NCBI GenBank assembly: GCA_023846275.1 | Contig: CM043870.1 | Coordinates: 7,439,527-7,503,526, forward strand | DNA from: Vanilla planifolia | Lineage: Eukaryota > Streptophyta > Magnoliopsida > Asparagales > Orchidaceae | Direction of reading: 5' to 3' | DNA: 64,000 bases | Shown: positions 45,340 through 60,300 of the stretch, piece after piece | Position numbering within the stretch: the stretch's first letter is position 1 | Layout: the number at the start of each line of letters is the position of its first letter | The notes under the pieces: generated by a model | The model's input: the letters and a program-made list of their open reading frames with translations, nothing else | Told to the model about the DNA's origin: nothing | The model's database searches: none | Translations under genes and position numbers: made by a program

Positions 45340-47820
45340 TGTGAAGGATAAAACTTACAAAAGGTGGCAAGTTTGTGGTATATAAAAATTTAATTTTTTT
45401 ATAATGATCTCTTCAAATAAAATAGGAAATTAAAAGCACAAAAATGTGAAATAAGAATAAAAAATAGTGAGAACCATATCAAGCTACGAATAGTTGAAAG
45501 AAAACTTAAGTTTAGAGCATAAAAATTTTCAATTTAAATTTAGTAATTTATAAAATATTTAAAGCTTTAACAATCTTTAGTACAACCAGAACCTAAAAAA
45601 ATAATAGGTTGGATTCAAAGAAGAATAGATTTAAAATTACACTTTATAAACCATTGCAACAACCAAAATTAAGTAAATCTAGAACAAAATAAAAATGCAA
45701 GTAAGAAAGAACACAAATCGTTTAGGTGGTTCAGCAAAACTAATACTTTTATCCAACCTCATTCAACTCTACTAGGTTTTACAAAAAAAAACTACTCTCT
45801 TTTATCATAGTGGTAAATGTAAGCCTTTTATGAAAATTGGTGCTCATAATTGATACCAAGTAGAAATAGAAACAATAAAATTTTATAAGATTTAAGCTTC
45901 TAACAAGTTGGCTTTACATAATTCTAATACATCAAATCCTATTATATGTACTATGAAAACAGTCTAATCCAAATATAGAATACTAGAATAAAATAGCTAA
46001 TGATGAACATAAAACAAAATTCAAACCAATTCCTTTGCTATAATAAGGAGAATAGTGAAATACAAAACTAGCTTCTTAGTATGTTACTTCCTTACGAATC
46101 TTCCAATTCATTTGTGCATTCTTTCTCATCATTTTCATTTTGAAACTAAACAGCAATTTTTACTAATTGTAATTTGAGAACTAAAGTTTGAACAACCAAT
46201 AGTTAAAAAAGTTTTCTATAACAATTAAGAATAGTCATTAGGTTGTTGGGATTTTGATTGTGACAGTAAGTCAAGGACATCATAACATGGTGATAAGATT
46301 TGTAGTTTTTGTCCTAACCATTAACAACTTAAAATAACTTAACACAAATTATCGTACATGTCTGATATGAAATTTGTACTATATAATATAACACTAATGA
46401 GAGCACAAAGATATTGTAAAGATGTGAATTTCCATTGTACAATAATATAGACAAAAAATATTAGACTAATTTAAAGTTTGTCATACACATATGATAAACA
46501 TTATAAGATTAGCATTATAACAACTGTTGTGAAGCCACCATCGTACAAGTCTGATATGTGAATCATCTTAGTAAAATATGTAACATATTTTGAGTGATGA
46601 ATGTATTATTTTAATATCATAATCATGCCAATATGTTATGTCTTTATGTTTAATAATGATTGTATAATGTTGATACATTAATCATTCTAGTACTTGGCAA
46701 AAACTTAAGAGTTTGATTATGTACTGATATGATAAATATAACATGCATATATAGCAATGAAGCATGAGAATACAACAAATGCATGAACTTTGTAGTACAT
46801 GATGGTGAAAAAAGAAATAAAATTAAGATATAATGTTATTATATAATGATCTTATTAGTATGTACTCATAAAAAATAAAATAATAATTTTTATTTTTCTA
46901 AAACTTGATGAATGAAATAAAGTGAAACATTAAAGGATAAAGCTTAAACATGCTAACCAAATCCTTAACTCATATAGTTTTGCACCTTGTGCTTTAGCTA
47001 CTCCATAGAAAGCAAGTTAAGTTCCATATCTAAAAGTTGAAGCACCAAAAGCAAAGTTTCTTATTGTTCATCTTCTTCAAGATCTAAATCCTTGATCCAT
47101 TTTTGAACCAGTATCTATTGAATACTAAAACTACATTTGCATAAATCTTAACAATACATTAGTACTACATAAATTGGTTTTGTGATTAGCATCTTTAAGG
47201 GTACGACAATCTCCTCTTTGATGATTAAAAAGCTAAGGTTAAAGAAAAAAATAATGCTGATAATATTCAAAATAAATAGAAAATAATATAGTAACTTAAT
47301 GCAAAATAAATGAAATAGATTTTAATGCAAACTTTCCCTCAATCTGCACTACCCTTGAAATAATTCTTATTGCATTTAATAGTTGGTACTCTAGCACATT
47401 TAATTATCCCCCTTTTATTAATGAATCCTAAAATTAGTCTAAATCTATTAAATGCCTATAATGGTAATGACTTGAAAATTTCAATTAACTTTGAAAGGAT
47501 GGTTAGACCAAATGCTTTTGTTGTGGAGATGGTATATGGTTCAAGAGTCCCCACATGTAGTATTAAAGATGGCTTCTTCCTACCTCCCTTTGAGTATGGG
47601 TTATTGTAGAGAAGGCATTAATAGATGTAAGTGGGTAGTATATCCACCACCTCAAGGTATAGGAGTTGAAGATGGTTTGTGGGACATAGTTGATAGCATA
47701 TTGTTTATACTATTACTTGATAAGATTTCTCACATTCTGTAGATGTGATTATAAGTGCACTTTTATTTTACTAGTTACCTATGAATATTTTATTTGATAA
47801 TGATACTTCTCATTGATTTA
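45340..47820. other. AT-rich DNA without recognised gene
   Basis: Probably contains a decayed minus-strand LTR in its left part. The frames at 47370-47742 show no family I recognise. Confidence 0.4.
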
Positions 47821-47829
47821 TAGCACATC

Positions 47830-50400
47830 ATATATTAGAGGAATTACTTGTTGATATGCATCAAGTGCATAATCCAAAAGCATTCTTTATGTTTGATTTA
47901 ATGATGTAATTTATAGCTCTGAATTTCTCATTAACAGAATCCATAAGTTCCTGAGCTATGAGCACATTGTTAAAAATCTCTTTTCCTTTATAAAACCAAC
48001 TTAATCAAAAGAAAAACTCTTTGGTAGAACTATTTGGAGTTTATTAGCTAGTAGTTTTCTTAATATCTTTTTAGCAAAGTTACAAACACATATTGGTCTG
48101 AACTCTTAGAATGATGTAGGCTTATGAGTCTTCAAAATGACAACTATGTTAGCACTTGCAATCTCTTTAGGTATTGGATTTCTAATAATGCAATTTGCTA
48201 CAAGATCAAGAACATCCAATATAATAATGTTCCAACACTTTGTGAAAAAAAAACAAAGTTAAATTCATTTAGTCTTGGAGTATTATCCTTATCAATTTCT
48301 TCCTTATTTTGTTTGTCCATGAGTTCATTTGCTTTTTTCAAGCTCAATTTGTCTTCCTCTATTTGACTCTTTTGGAACTTCTTTTCTATATCCTTCATCA
48401 CTTCTTCAATTCTTTTGATGGCTTGAAAGATGACACCAAAATATTTTTGTTTCACTATTTGAGGTATTCTTTTAATCTTCTCATCTTGAAGGCTAATCCT
48501 GACATTCTTGACTATTGTGTTAGAATTACCTAATTATTTTCCTCTACTTTTTAAAAAATTGAATGCATTGTCCACATAATTTGAAACCTAAGCTATTTAG
48601 GACTAGGATCTTACCTTTTAAGATGTTGTAGCAACATAGAGGAATTTTTAGACCCTATTCTAAGAGGAGATGAACAATTGTAGTTAGATTGAGAGCTATC
48701 CATTCCTTATTTATTAGCATCAAGTCTAGTCTCTTCCAAACTTATTTTCTTTTTCTTCTACCAACCCAAGTAAAAGGTGAGCTCTAGAAAAGAAGATCTT
48801 TTAAGCTACATTTCTTTAGCTATAAATTCATTAGTTGTACCCAAAGGGTGAATAATCCTTTTATTCATTCATGAAGACAATAACGTTAAAATCTCCTCCA
48901 ACTAGCCATCGACTGATATGATTTTTAAAATCTTTGTTGATTTATTATACAATATTCTTCTTAGTTCTCTTGCACACTTATCATACATAAATGTATTGTT
49001 TGAGGATAATTGACTTTCATTTTTTTGTAACATTTAGGTAAATCCATTACTCATCATTATGTATTCTATCACATTGAATATTATCATTTCATATTATCCA
49101 AAGTTTGTTGGATAAGTTTCCAATATAATGATCAAAACCTAAAATAGATGCCATACTAGGAAGTTTTCCTCTTTAGCCATTGGTTGGAGGAGAGCTACAA
49201 GTGTTATGTTATTTATTTGGATTATGTGTTTATGTTGAGTAATTATTTTGGTATTCAAATCTTCATTTATTTATATCAGATTATTATCCACTAAATAATG
49301 CTAGATCTACAATTTGTATTGTTATAGTGCTTCTATGACTACCCTTTGGACTAGTGCAATACTCCATGTGTTTTATAGCTTTTCATTTTTATCTTCTTGT
49401 TTGCATAGTGGTGAAATCATTTATCTTAGATGGAATTAATCCTAAGTTGATATCTCTTTCATGAAATTCATTAATAAAATGTTTTAACACTTGAAGGTCT
49501 AGTATGCTTTGGTGTTGTTCATAAGGTGCTTCAAAATCCAACACTGATGCATACTTCTTTTGCCTAAAGCCTTTCTTAATAATTGCATAATTATGAAATA
49601 GTTTTTTTGACAATATTTTACTCTCATTTCCAGCCATTTGGAGTTTACCCTTATCCATGCTCAAATTCAATAAAATGGCAAATTTTCATACTAAATCTTT
49701 TACCAAAAGTAATTCAAGCAAGTGCCTTTCTACGTGATTCTAACTCATTTTGATAATTCTTTACTAAATCAACTTCCATACATATTATAGTGATATTCGA
49801 TTGGATTAAATCTAGTGTTGTAGCATCCACCATAAGTGGTTGTCCAATTGCAAAGTCATTTGAATATAAAGTTGTCTTATTAAATAGATGAATGGATAAT
49901 TGTTCTAAAGATATCCAAATAAGTGTTAGAGATGGTTTAGTATTAAGGTAAAACTCTAGATGTTGCCTAAAGTTTCACATTTGAAAGTTACCTACATTCC
50001 ACAATCTGTGTAGCCAACAGTAGAGAAAGTCCTCCTACTTCTCAAATCTAATTAGTACATGCTTATTATCCAATGATTCAATCTCAAAACTATCTTTGAA
50101 ATCTAATTGGATTGAATGCTTTTCTAATTGACTCCATATTATGCCTAACATAGGAGAAGTTTCCTATTAGTGCATTTTTGAAGGATTCAACCATTTTCTT
50201 GATTTCATCCTCCTTGAAGATGATTTTTGGTTCCTTTATATAAGTGGATGGTGACTTAATCCTGATTAGAGAATGCTCAATTGGTCCACTCAAAACCTCA
50301 GTAAATGTTTGATCAAGGTAGGAAGGTCCCCACGTACCCACAATTACTACCATTAACACTAAACTATGATTAAGTAATAGGTATTAGGCTATAAACACAT
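47830..50400 (-). mobile_element. L1-type LINE, ORF1 to RT, decayed
   Basis: On the minus strand, from high to low coordinates. ORF1 is of the plant DUF4283 type (FKEDEIKKMVESFKNALIGN, SYVRHNMESIRKAFNPIRF; 50359-50090, continuing with stops to about 49700). Then comes an endonuclease end (GGDFNV near 48880) and FQIMWTMHS near 48580. A spacer helix region follows (YFGVIFQAIKRIEEVMKDIE; 48455-48198). Last is RT text (PTSFxEFRPICVCNFAKKIL, LANKLQIVLPKS, VLIAQELMDSVNEK; about 48130-47850). The order matches plant L1 elements. The C-terminal RT and poly-A end are missing, and many stops and frameshifts are present. Confidence 0.85.
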
Positions 50401-51107
50401 TCCTATGAAAACTCATATATTGAAACCTTGTTGACATCTTCCCTGTCAATCCCATATGGTATGTTCAATTTTTTCGTATTGACTATCATCTGTCACCCAT
50501 GCTCGATTTCTCCTATCACCTAACTCATGTTGCCTGACCAAGGGGACAAGGGGGAAAGGGAGAAGCCTATCACCCATTACAAGTTACCTCTCTAAAACAA
50601 CATCCAAATATTGGAAAAGGATATATACAAGATTTAAAACTTTCACTTGCTTTGTTAAGTTTTATTCTCTCATTACTTCACATTGTCACTACAAAGTTTT
50701 TTTTAAAAGACTAATCTATACGTTTCAAAACATCATCAATAGAAATTAAGATAACAAGTCATGATTCTTGTTTGATTACCTGAGTGGTTAAGTAAAAGGA
50801 TTATGCATTGTTTTAATAATAATTGTGTTGCCACAAAAGATTTTGGAATGCTAAGGAACCTTTGCTAAAACTTGATATAATTACCATTAAGATTAAAAAA
50901 GAGATTTTTATTGTAATCTTGTCAAGCTATTTTAGAACAAGTGTTTTCCAAGCAAAAGTATTGATTTGATGTTTTTTAATTGAGTTAAGAATACTGTGAT
51001 ATTGAATTGACTTAAGAAAGCAAGTATTTTAATTTGTATTGAAAATTAAATTATGTCTTGTTTTTACACAATTCACTTCCCTCATGTGGACATTCATTTC
51101 AAACTAG

Positions 51108-51119
51108 TGGTATTAGAGT
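51108..51119 (+). other. Primer binding site of a copia element
   Basis: TGGTATTAGAGT is a two-mismatch form of the tRNA-Met primer site. It lies about 100 bp before the start of gag-like sequence on the same strand, so an LTR would end just left of 51106. Confidence 0.6.
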
Positions 51120-51214
51120 AAGTTATATCAAAGGAAGAAATTCATGAAAGAAAATCCTAATATTTTCTCTTTCAATTGTGGTGAATTGTTTTTGACATTG
51201 TTAACATCATGTAG

Positions 51215-52170
51215 TCTCCATCTATGTTTGAAGGTCAACACTTTTATATGTGAAAAAATGCATTTAAAACCTTTATTAGAAATGTAAGAGATGACTTATG
51301 GTTTTTGTTTGAGCATTCTTTTATTATTTCCAATGATTCTAATGAGCATTCTAGAAGAGTTAGACTGTTGAATGCAAAATGAATGACACACTTATTCTTT
51401 GCTTTGTCTCAAGAAAATGGAATAAAAATCTATCTTTTATCAACTTGCTTTAAGGCAATGCAAGAACTTGATAGGTTATATGGTCATATTCAATCACAAG
51501 TTTTTGATAAAATAAGAAGGAGATGAAGAGCAATAGAATAAGAAGTAAAAGAAGAAAAGAAAGTAGAATGCTAGCAATTCTTATACATATTCTTCAAACA
51601 AAGGTATACAATCTATACCTTGTTCTAATGAATCCATGTATCAATTTTCTAATGATGATTACTTTGAGGAATTAGCATGTGAATATCGAAAGCTAATTAA
51701 AATTAATGGTAATTTAAAGAGGAAATGTGCTAAACAAGAAGATTATATACATATTCTACAAAATCAGTGTTACATGCTTAAAGAAAAGTATGAATTTTTG
51801 CAACATGAGGCAAAGCAACGTTCTTTTTTTACTTTGAGTCACTCATAAGATAAATTGATGAATGTGAGTGTTTATTAACTATGAGAAATTGACATATTGA
51901 TTCATTGAAAGCTACAAATAAAGTGCTTTAGAATAAAAATGATGTTTAATAAAAGAAAATAATAGAGTTTTCTATGATTGAAATGGAATTAAATGATTTG
52001 AAAGCAAAGTTTGTGCTTGTAGCTTCAAATATTTCTACTCTTAATGCTCATTCACATTTGCCTCATCACAATACAATACATAATAATGTGAAAAGAGATA
52101 ATAGTCATTTGCATGCTTATTATATTACTACACACGGCAAGTATAGATTGAAAAGATCATATATCATATG
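51215..52170 (+). pseudogene. Ty1/copia gag remnant (UBN2-like)
   Basis: Plus-strand reading with frameshifts: PPSMFEGQHFYMWKNAFKT-like start, FIRNVRDDLWFLFEHSFII, HSRRVRLLNAK, then ALSQENGIKIYLLSTCFKAM and ELDRLYGHIQSQVFDKIRRR. This is the capsid region typical of plant copia gag with an ancestral UBN2 domain. The open frame at 51636-51848 (LACEYRKLIKINGNLKRKC, coiled-coil) and the one at 51974-52171 (MIEMELNDLKAKFVLVASN) continue it. No zinc knuckle or pol follows, so only the 5' end of an element survives. Confidence 0.75.
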
Positions 52171-52171
52171 A

Positions 52172-55100
52172 ACCATGCAATTCACATCACTCCTTTGCAT
52201 ACATCTTATACTCATGCATCATAAAAAGTTGTATGCAATTTTTTTATACCAATCGAATTTTCTTGCCAAAGTATGTTATTTTATTTTGAACCTATCAATT
52301 AAATACTTATAAAATTTGAGTGATAAAGTTAGATCACCAGTAATTATGTCTGATGAGAATTCCATAGTATGATATAGGTATAATTTTAGCACAATTTATA
52401 GTTACTATATAAAGCAAGCTTTGTATTTGAGTTGCTTTTGAACCAAACTATTGAGAATTAAATTTCCTTAGATCTAAGGGTTGGAAACAACTTCGATAAA
52501 GCTGATTAAGGGAAAAGAAATTGAAATAACTTAGAATGCTTGAACCCTAAAGGATATTGATATCGATAGATATATCTTAGTAGACCTATCTAATATACCT
52601 TGATTAAAAGATTGATCAAATAGCTATATAAGGTTTAAGGTTGCAACAGTGGCTAGAAGTTTTAGTGAAACGTAGTTGTGAATGATTTGAAGAGACATAC
52701 CATGAGAAGCCAAGGTAGGCAAGTCAAGAGCAAGGAAGAATAAAGGGAAGATTTACATGCTTGGTTTGTGAAGAAGGAATTCCAATTGGTGTAGACCTTT
52801 ACTTAATTAAAGTGGTAGGAACCTTTTTCCTTGCACTTAAGTAAAGAAACATGCTAGGAGTTTAAAATCTAATATTTTGTTAAACTTGCATTATATAGCT
52901 CTTGGGTTGATAAAGAACATGAGATCTAAGTAATCTTTTATTAATCTTGCATGCTATAGCTCTTATCTATGGAAGAAATTAAGAAGTATGCAAAATAAAC
53001 ATGATTTTTCTATAATTTCATATATATCTTGCCATGCTCATTTCATTATTAAGTTGAAGTTAATTAGATCTCCTCATGTTAGAATTGTTAACATGCAAAT
53101 TTGTGATACTTGGAATTATGTTTGATGTTAAAAGCATGTTAGATTAAATTTAGATATATAATTTCGTGATTATTTATTTAATTAAATTATGATTTGTGGC
53201 AGTGATCTCTTAAGGTTTGTTGAGGATAAAAATATAAATCATGATCAGTCTTAATGGTAACATGATCATTGATTGAGACCATTTATAGCATGCTTGAATG
53301 GTTAATGATATATATAACATTGATGGTTTACTTTGAAGCTAAATACGAATCCTTATGATAACATCTTACTGAATTTGTAGTTAAAGTTATGAGAAAATTA
53401 TTACTTGGACACATAAAGAAATTATGCTACCATGCTTACATCATTGATATAATCTCTTGGTTATTTTGTTATGGACATGCAATTTGTATGGCTTAGAAGA
53501 ATCTAAATTTATTACAAATTTTGTGGTATAAATTTTAGCTGAGAAGAATCAATAATATTTGAAAATATTCTAGCATGTTATCTTATGATTATTTTTTAAA
53601 CCATGCCATAAGGCATTAATATGAATCATAAGCAAAATTTCTTTCAAAATCCTAATCAAGGATTCAATTTTTGTAACCATATTGGGTTAAGCCTTGCTTC
53701 TACTAGAAGGGCTTGACTATAGGCTTTAGATGCATGAAGAGGCCATAAAAGAAATCTTGAATGGCTTTAAGGTGAGGGGGAACTCTTGGAATCCTTGTAA
53801 AGAGAGATTGGGAGTCTGAATTGGGCTCTAAAAGAAGGCTAAGATCATGTGATGGTCTAAGTTGGGTTTGGTAAAAGAAAGAGCTTAGCTCAAAATCTTG
53901 TGACAAGTATTTTAGGTTTCACTAATAAACATTACCCAAAACTTGTAGAATTGTTTCTACTTGAAAAACCAAACTTTAGATGTGATTCTACCAAAAAGGG
54001 GCTAGAAGCCTTGGGTTAGTCTAAGAGACAAAGTGTAAGGCTCAGTTATGGATTTTGGAATGCAAGTAGAGACATAAGAAAGAACCTTAGATGGCTTCCA
54101 AGGTAAGTAAGCTCTCAGGTTTCCTTATTGTTAGTCTTAAGAGGAGTGGGTTAGCTTTGGAAGAAGGTTAGGGGAGGTTTAGGCCTTAATTAGGTATAGC
54201 AAAAAGGATTTGGTTTGGTTGAGTATGTGTAGGAAATTAGGAAAAGACATTTTTTGAAATTAAACAAAGTTTTAGCTTAATTAATAAGCTCAGTTAACTT
54301 TGATTAGGTTTATGAAACTATTACAAATGTCCTAGAGAACCTAAGATTTGAATGTAAATGTTAAGGATTTAAATTTTAAATGATATAGGTTTCAAATTTG
54401 ATCCTATATTTGAAATTTAAGTATCTTAGATTTAAAATTTAAGTTCCTAAAGGCTAAAATTTAAACCTTAGATATGGTTAAGTATTCAAGTAAACCTAGT
54501 CAAGTTTAAGTAAGTGATAACCTTAAAAGTCCATGGATGAAATTATGGATAGCTTAGAAATTAAGAAAGTAATTAGATTAAATAAGTCCTAAACACCATG
54601 ACTTGTCAATGAAGAAAACCCTAGGATAGGAAATTATGGTTCGATTGAGAACATCAAGCACATGATGAGACCTTGAGCATGCTTGAGATGAGATAATGAT
54701 TTGATGAGGCTCTCATTTAAACTATGGATGAGGGTTGGTTGATATATAGAGCTCAATTTTGTCCTTAAGAGTGGTGCTAAGTTTTGCCGAAGAGCAAAAT
54801 ATTCACTAGGAATATTTTCCTAAATTGCAATGTGGCTTAATTTGATATGTAAGATCATGAATATCCCTAAATTAAGCTCTAATGCCATGGATAAATATAC
54901 TAAATGTTGGCCTGAGAGGTGCATGTGGCTTAAGAGAGGCTTTTACGAAAAATGGAGTTACTCAGGTTGGTTTGTAAGACAAGATAAAGTTACTAGTAAA
55001 ACTCATGTAAAAAAAATTGGAGATTAAAATATTATGACTTAAAGGTTTTGAACCTAAGACTTATAACTAGAGTGAGTACTAAAGTGGTAGTTTGGATAGG

Positions 55101-56160
55101 CTAAAGCATTCCAATGAGACTCCTAAATTAAGAAAAAAGTAAGAATCAGAAAAATTCATAGAAAACTTGAAAGGGAAGAATACTCAAAATAAGTAGATCA
55201 AGGTTTGATTAAAATCTTAAATACACATAAATAGTAGATTAAGGTTCTAAAGATACTTAGATGGCTTAATTAATAAATTAAGGTTTTGAAGAAACCTTAT
55301 GAATATTTAAATGATTTATCAAGTTTTTTAAGTAACATTATAAATTTGAAAAACCTAATATATTTACAAATAAAACCATGCAGCTAATTTATAAGCAAGT
55401 CATTTGATGATGGCATATAATAGGATGCAATAGACCTTAGTTGATGCCCCTTTAACCAAAGTTGGTTAAATATACTAGATGCTATAACTTCCACTATGTA
55501 TAGAGGTTGGTAATAGAGCAATACATGATGTTAGGAGTCCTCAAGCCTTATGAGATGATCCATGTGATGTAGCCCTAAAGAAACAAATGATAGAACAATA
55601 ATAATATAAACCTATAATAATGTCCCAAAAATAGAATAAATTAAGTTAAAGCTCCCTAAAATTTAATACATACATAATATTTTAAAATACAAACAATTGG
55701 TGCCATTAAGAATTCATGATTTATCCATTCAACATTAGGGTATCGGGTTGGCACTATATTAATGAAGTGTCAAAAAATATTTTAAAAAATAAATGAAAGT
55801 CTTCAAGAAGTAAGAAACAAGTGTGCATTTATTATATAGATATAAAATGTTTTTAAAGATAGATGAGAAGCATTCTTTTATATTAAAGAATTATTGGACA
55901 TAAAAGACTTCAAAAAGTGGTAAGAAGCTTACTATTTGTATTAAATATTCAGTTATAATCTCTTATTTAAAAGATTTCTCATGAATAACTGATTGGTGAA
56001 TAATTTCTAAAGATTTATTTTGGTCAGTAAATCTTTATTTTCTTCTTTATACTCTCAAATTTACTTTCTCTTTATTTAATTCTTTTTTCATACTTTTTAT
56101 TTTGTGTAACCTAAGCATTTACTTTAGTCCATCCCATGGCCCAATCCCCCCTCGCTTACT
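52172..56160. other. Unassigned region, no gene recognised
   Basis: AT-rich with scattered AAGG-type words. No domain, splice pattern or RNA gene was found. The right end (to about 56163) should contain the LTR belonging to the primer site at 56168. Confidence 0.4.
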
Positions 56161-56167
56161 ACATATT

Positions 56168-56179
56168 TAGTATCAGAGT
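56168..56179 (+). other. Primer binding site of a gypsy element
   Basis: TTAGTATCAGAGT resembles TGGTATCAGAGC. It is preceded by ...ACTACA, a possible LTR end, and followed about 0.9 kb later by gypsy gag on the same strand. Confidence 0.6.
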
Positions 56180-57069
56180 AAAGATCCTCATCATTCTTTT
56201 GGAAGTATAAAACACCTTTACGAAAAAGAGGAGATCTCAATAGTTTTAAAAACTCAAGACTTGATTATTGGTATTTTATAAATTTTTAAGCCTTACTTGA
56301 AGTAGGATCTTACCTTTTCTTATTGTAAATCTTTCTTTGGATAGAAGTTCTTAAAAAATAAAAAAGGACTAGCATGTCTTGTTGTACTTTTTGAAGATAT
56401 GAGTTTGTCACTAAAATAATTATAACTCTACTTTATAAAATTAAGCCATTGTCCTTTGAACATACCATTATCCTTATTGAATGCAACTTATGAAATAGTT
56501 TACTTCATTAGCTCTCCTATTTAATGCTAATTCTTGCATGAAACCTTGAATAAATGACCAAATAGAACTATTTTATTAATTCTATGGCTTACTTTCTTTA
56601 GTTTACTCTAATTGTTACTTGCTTGTCACTTTATATTACAAGAGAAAAATAAAAAAAAAAAATAATTTCTAAAAAAATAATGAAGGTTTTTTTAATCCAT
56701 CTTATTTTTTATATTTATTATTAATTTCAATTTTTTTACATAACTTTTTTTTGTTTTTTTGTTGCTTTTCACATTACATAATACCTCCAAAATCTATAAT
56801 AATTGACTAATTAGATTGCTTAAAACAAGTCATAAACCTTAAGATCAAACAACTAGAAAAGTTTTAAAATTAAAAATTTTAATAAAATTTTTTCAATTAT
56901 TGCCCAACTTACCACTCAAATGCATGTTTTACAAATACAAACAATTACCCCTATTAGACTACATCATACTACTTCATATAAGAGAGATGTTAATAGCAGA
57001 CATAAAGATTATATGCTTAAAAAAACCATGAAATAAACCACACTACAAAGATTCTAGCTAAAAATTTCA

Positions 57070-58735
57070 CAAAAAGGTTAACATAGAATTGCTAACTTTT
57101 CATTGGGTCTATGACTTGAACAAATTGTTAGATTGGCTCAATCAAAAAAAAGATTATTTTAATTGGTATAAGTTAGATGACTACTAAAGAGTTAGTTTTA
57201 TAAAAATGAAGCATATTAGTTATGTAAAAATTTATTAGTCAAACATTCTTATAAAAGGAGAATGAATAAGTAGAAGAGTAATGAGTTCGCTATAAATAAA
57301 AGAAATATTAAGAACAAAATATTACCCAAGGCACCAGTATATGAAACTTCATGGGTAATTCTTAATCTTATGTTAATGATTTTTAAACATAAATAATTAT
57401 TAGAATCAATTTGATGATTTAGTTATTAAGATATAATGTTGTTATAATGATAAATAATAAACAAATAAATTCATCTTATGAATACTCACAAAAATTAGAT
57501 AAGAGATGAAACTTCATGACCCACAAATAATAAAAGATGCTTTTGACCTCTCTATCAACTAGTTGAAAGGCACAAAAACCTATATCTATCACTTAAAATT
57601 TTAAATCTCACACCTCTCCATAAATACATAAAATCACTCCCAAATCTGATGCAACATACTAAAACTCTTATAATACCAAAAGCTCAACATGTTACCTCTT
57701 ATAAAAATTATCTTAAAAAGTCTAAAGAAAAATGCAAAGATATAGTTTGCTTTAAATGTCATAAAGCTAGTCACATGCAACACCAATATAAAGCAAAAAA
57801 CTTATACATGGAAGATGATGGTTCCATTAAACTTAAACAAGAAGAACTCCAAGAAGAAGATCAAATGTTATCCAATGAAGAACTTGGGGTAGACGATGAT
57901 GAACAATTAGAATCATAAAGTTTCTTTCAATGTCAAACTAATTTGGAATTTTGGATGGAAAATATCTTTAACATGTTTGTTATATGTAATGAAAAGAAAT
58001 GAAGATTGGTTATCAATGATGGTAGTGTTAGAAATGTTATTTTTGCACATACTTTAATTAGGATGAACCTCATGACTGAACCCCATCTTAATACCTTCAT
58101 GTGAGTTGTGCAACACAACCCCTTGCCCATGACATCTAGATGCCTTGTTCCCTTAAAAATGGGTAATTATTAAGATAATGTATGATGTGATATCCACCTT
58201 AAAGATATAGCTCATATCTTTTTTAGAATACCATGGATTTATGACATGATTTTTATTTATTATAGTAGAGAGAATACATATGTCTTCAAATTTAATGATA
58301 AAATTTTCAAACTACTACTAATATGAACCATGGAAAAACCTATAATCAATAAAACCTAACTTGACATATAACTTATACAACCTCAACACAAAGGTGCCAA
58401 ACAACTAACTTATTTAGAGAGATGATTTTTGTATGCTTAGATCTATAATGACTATTAATAAATTAGGTTTTAAGAACTTATGTAAAGAAATTTTTATCTA
58501 ACTTCATTATTCATGATGCATATGAAAGAAGTTGACAAAATGAAGATAGAGACATCTCATCCACCTTTGATACTTAATGTTTTATCTCAATTTAATGACA
58601 TTACTCTTGAGGAGCTTTCTAATTAACTACCTTTGATATGAGACATCCAACATGCTATTGACCTAATACTTGGATCTCAATTGTTAAATCTTCCTTATTA
58701 TCACATGAACCTCATTAAACATATAGAACTAAAGA
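57070..58735 (+). pseudogene. Ty3/gypsy gag, protease and RT N-terminal remnant
   Basis: Plus strand, with frameshifts. A gag capsid part (LLDWLNQKKDYFNWYKLDDY, about 57120-57185) is followed by an open frame at 57649-57918 holding a zinc knuckle, CFKCHKASHMQHQYKAK. The last Cys of this CCHC motif is Tyr. Next is an aspartic protease region (VINDGSVRNVIFAHTLIRM at about 58005, typical DGGS...N, then LVPLKMGNY and an IPWIYD stretch). Last is the RT lead-in (VLSQFNDITLEELSN, RDIQHAIDLILGSQLLNLPY, about 58575-58720). The rest of pol is absent. The order, strand and upstream primer site agree with a single truncated element. Confidence 0.82.
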
Positions 58736-60300
58736 AAATAAGTAGATGAACTACTTAAAATCACCTTTTAAAACATTACAGAGGAAAAGTTTTTGAAAGT
58801 TTTACAATAAAATCACCTTTTAAAACATCTTTGTATTTAAAACAAATTTCAAATAAGAAACACTTAAACATTAAAACAACCAAAGCCTTTAAAATGTCAT
58901 TATTCATACATTACTTAACTCATATCAAAACCAACATTATGATAAAGGATTTATTATATGTCCATCATCATGCATGAAGAAAGATACTATCAAAATAATT
59001 AAAACCCTAATGAGAAGACACATGTAGTCCACAGTTAAACCAGCATTATTTATCCCTCACTACTCCCTTATAGTCCTATGGTATGTCTCATTTTGACCTA
59101 AAAAGGTTAGCTCAAAAATAAATTGAGCCTACCATCTTTGATTTAGTTGAAAAAAATATACATATATGTAAAATAAATAATATTTGGATAGTCACATGCA
59201 TAATTCAATTGTAATAAATTTAATCTAGAAAGAGCATCTAAATGAGAAATAGAGTGAAAAGTACATTTATGTGTGAAGCTTATAACTCTTTATATTTTCA
59301 TCATTTTTAAAAATTTGCTCATTTTTTCATCTCTTTATCTTCTTATAGATTGGCATAGGTTAAGACCTTTTCATAAAAGATTTTGTATGTTTAGGAAATG
59401 TCATTTCAAAATAAAAAATCTAGATAAATGGCTCTTTTGAGTCAGCTCTTTAATGCCATTTTAGAATAGTAGTTATTACTTTAGATAAGCATTCACCTTA
59501 TCACTTTTTGATCTTTGCCATCTCATCACCTAACCCTTTTCTTTACCTTTATGACTTTCTTTTCTTCTTCTCACAAACTTAACCTTCTTTGTCTTTTGAA
59601 GCTATTGTCAAAAGTAGTATTTTAATTTTTTTCTTTTCATTTAGTGAACATTATTTCACTAGTATAAAAATAAATAAAAGTTGTAAATAATGCAACTCAA
59701 TGTATCATGCTCTAACATCATATGAAAATCAAACATGCCTTAATCAAACCAAGCATCATCAACATTTACATGTGAGAGAAGTTCTTAAGATTATGCTAAT
59801 CTAGTAAACAACAGACATCAAACCTCAATCATAATCTCAAACTAGCTTATATAATCATCCTCATTATTTTTCTATTATTTAATTTCATTTAAGGGGATTT
59901 TGTGGTACAATACATCAACCATCCAAGCATATACACAAAGTATAAGATTGCTTATCTTTTATTTTCCCATGTCATGATCTCTCAAAGGACTTGATTTTTT
60001 AAAAATTTCCTCCATCAACTCTTAAGTGCTATAATACAAAAGACTAGATCATCTCAATTCTTATCATTTCCTTTAAGTCAACTCTCCTCAAATTTCTTAA
60101 ACTCTTGGAGATATTCCTTCCTTCTCTATCCTTTTAATCTAATGCACTTGGACAAATCTAATTCTTAGAATTTTCTTAAAAAATCTTTCTAATTTGATTG
60201 CACCTTCTTATATATATAACTAATCTTTCACTTACATACTTAGCAAATCAGCATCTTCCAATAGCCATGTAACAACTTTAGTTTCCTTTATTTTATTCAT
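58736..60300. other. AT-rich DNA without recognised gene
   Basis: No readable domain on either strand. It may be further decayed retroelement. Confidence 0.4.
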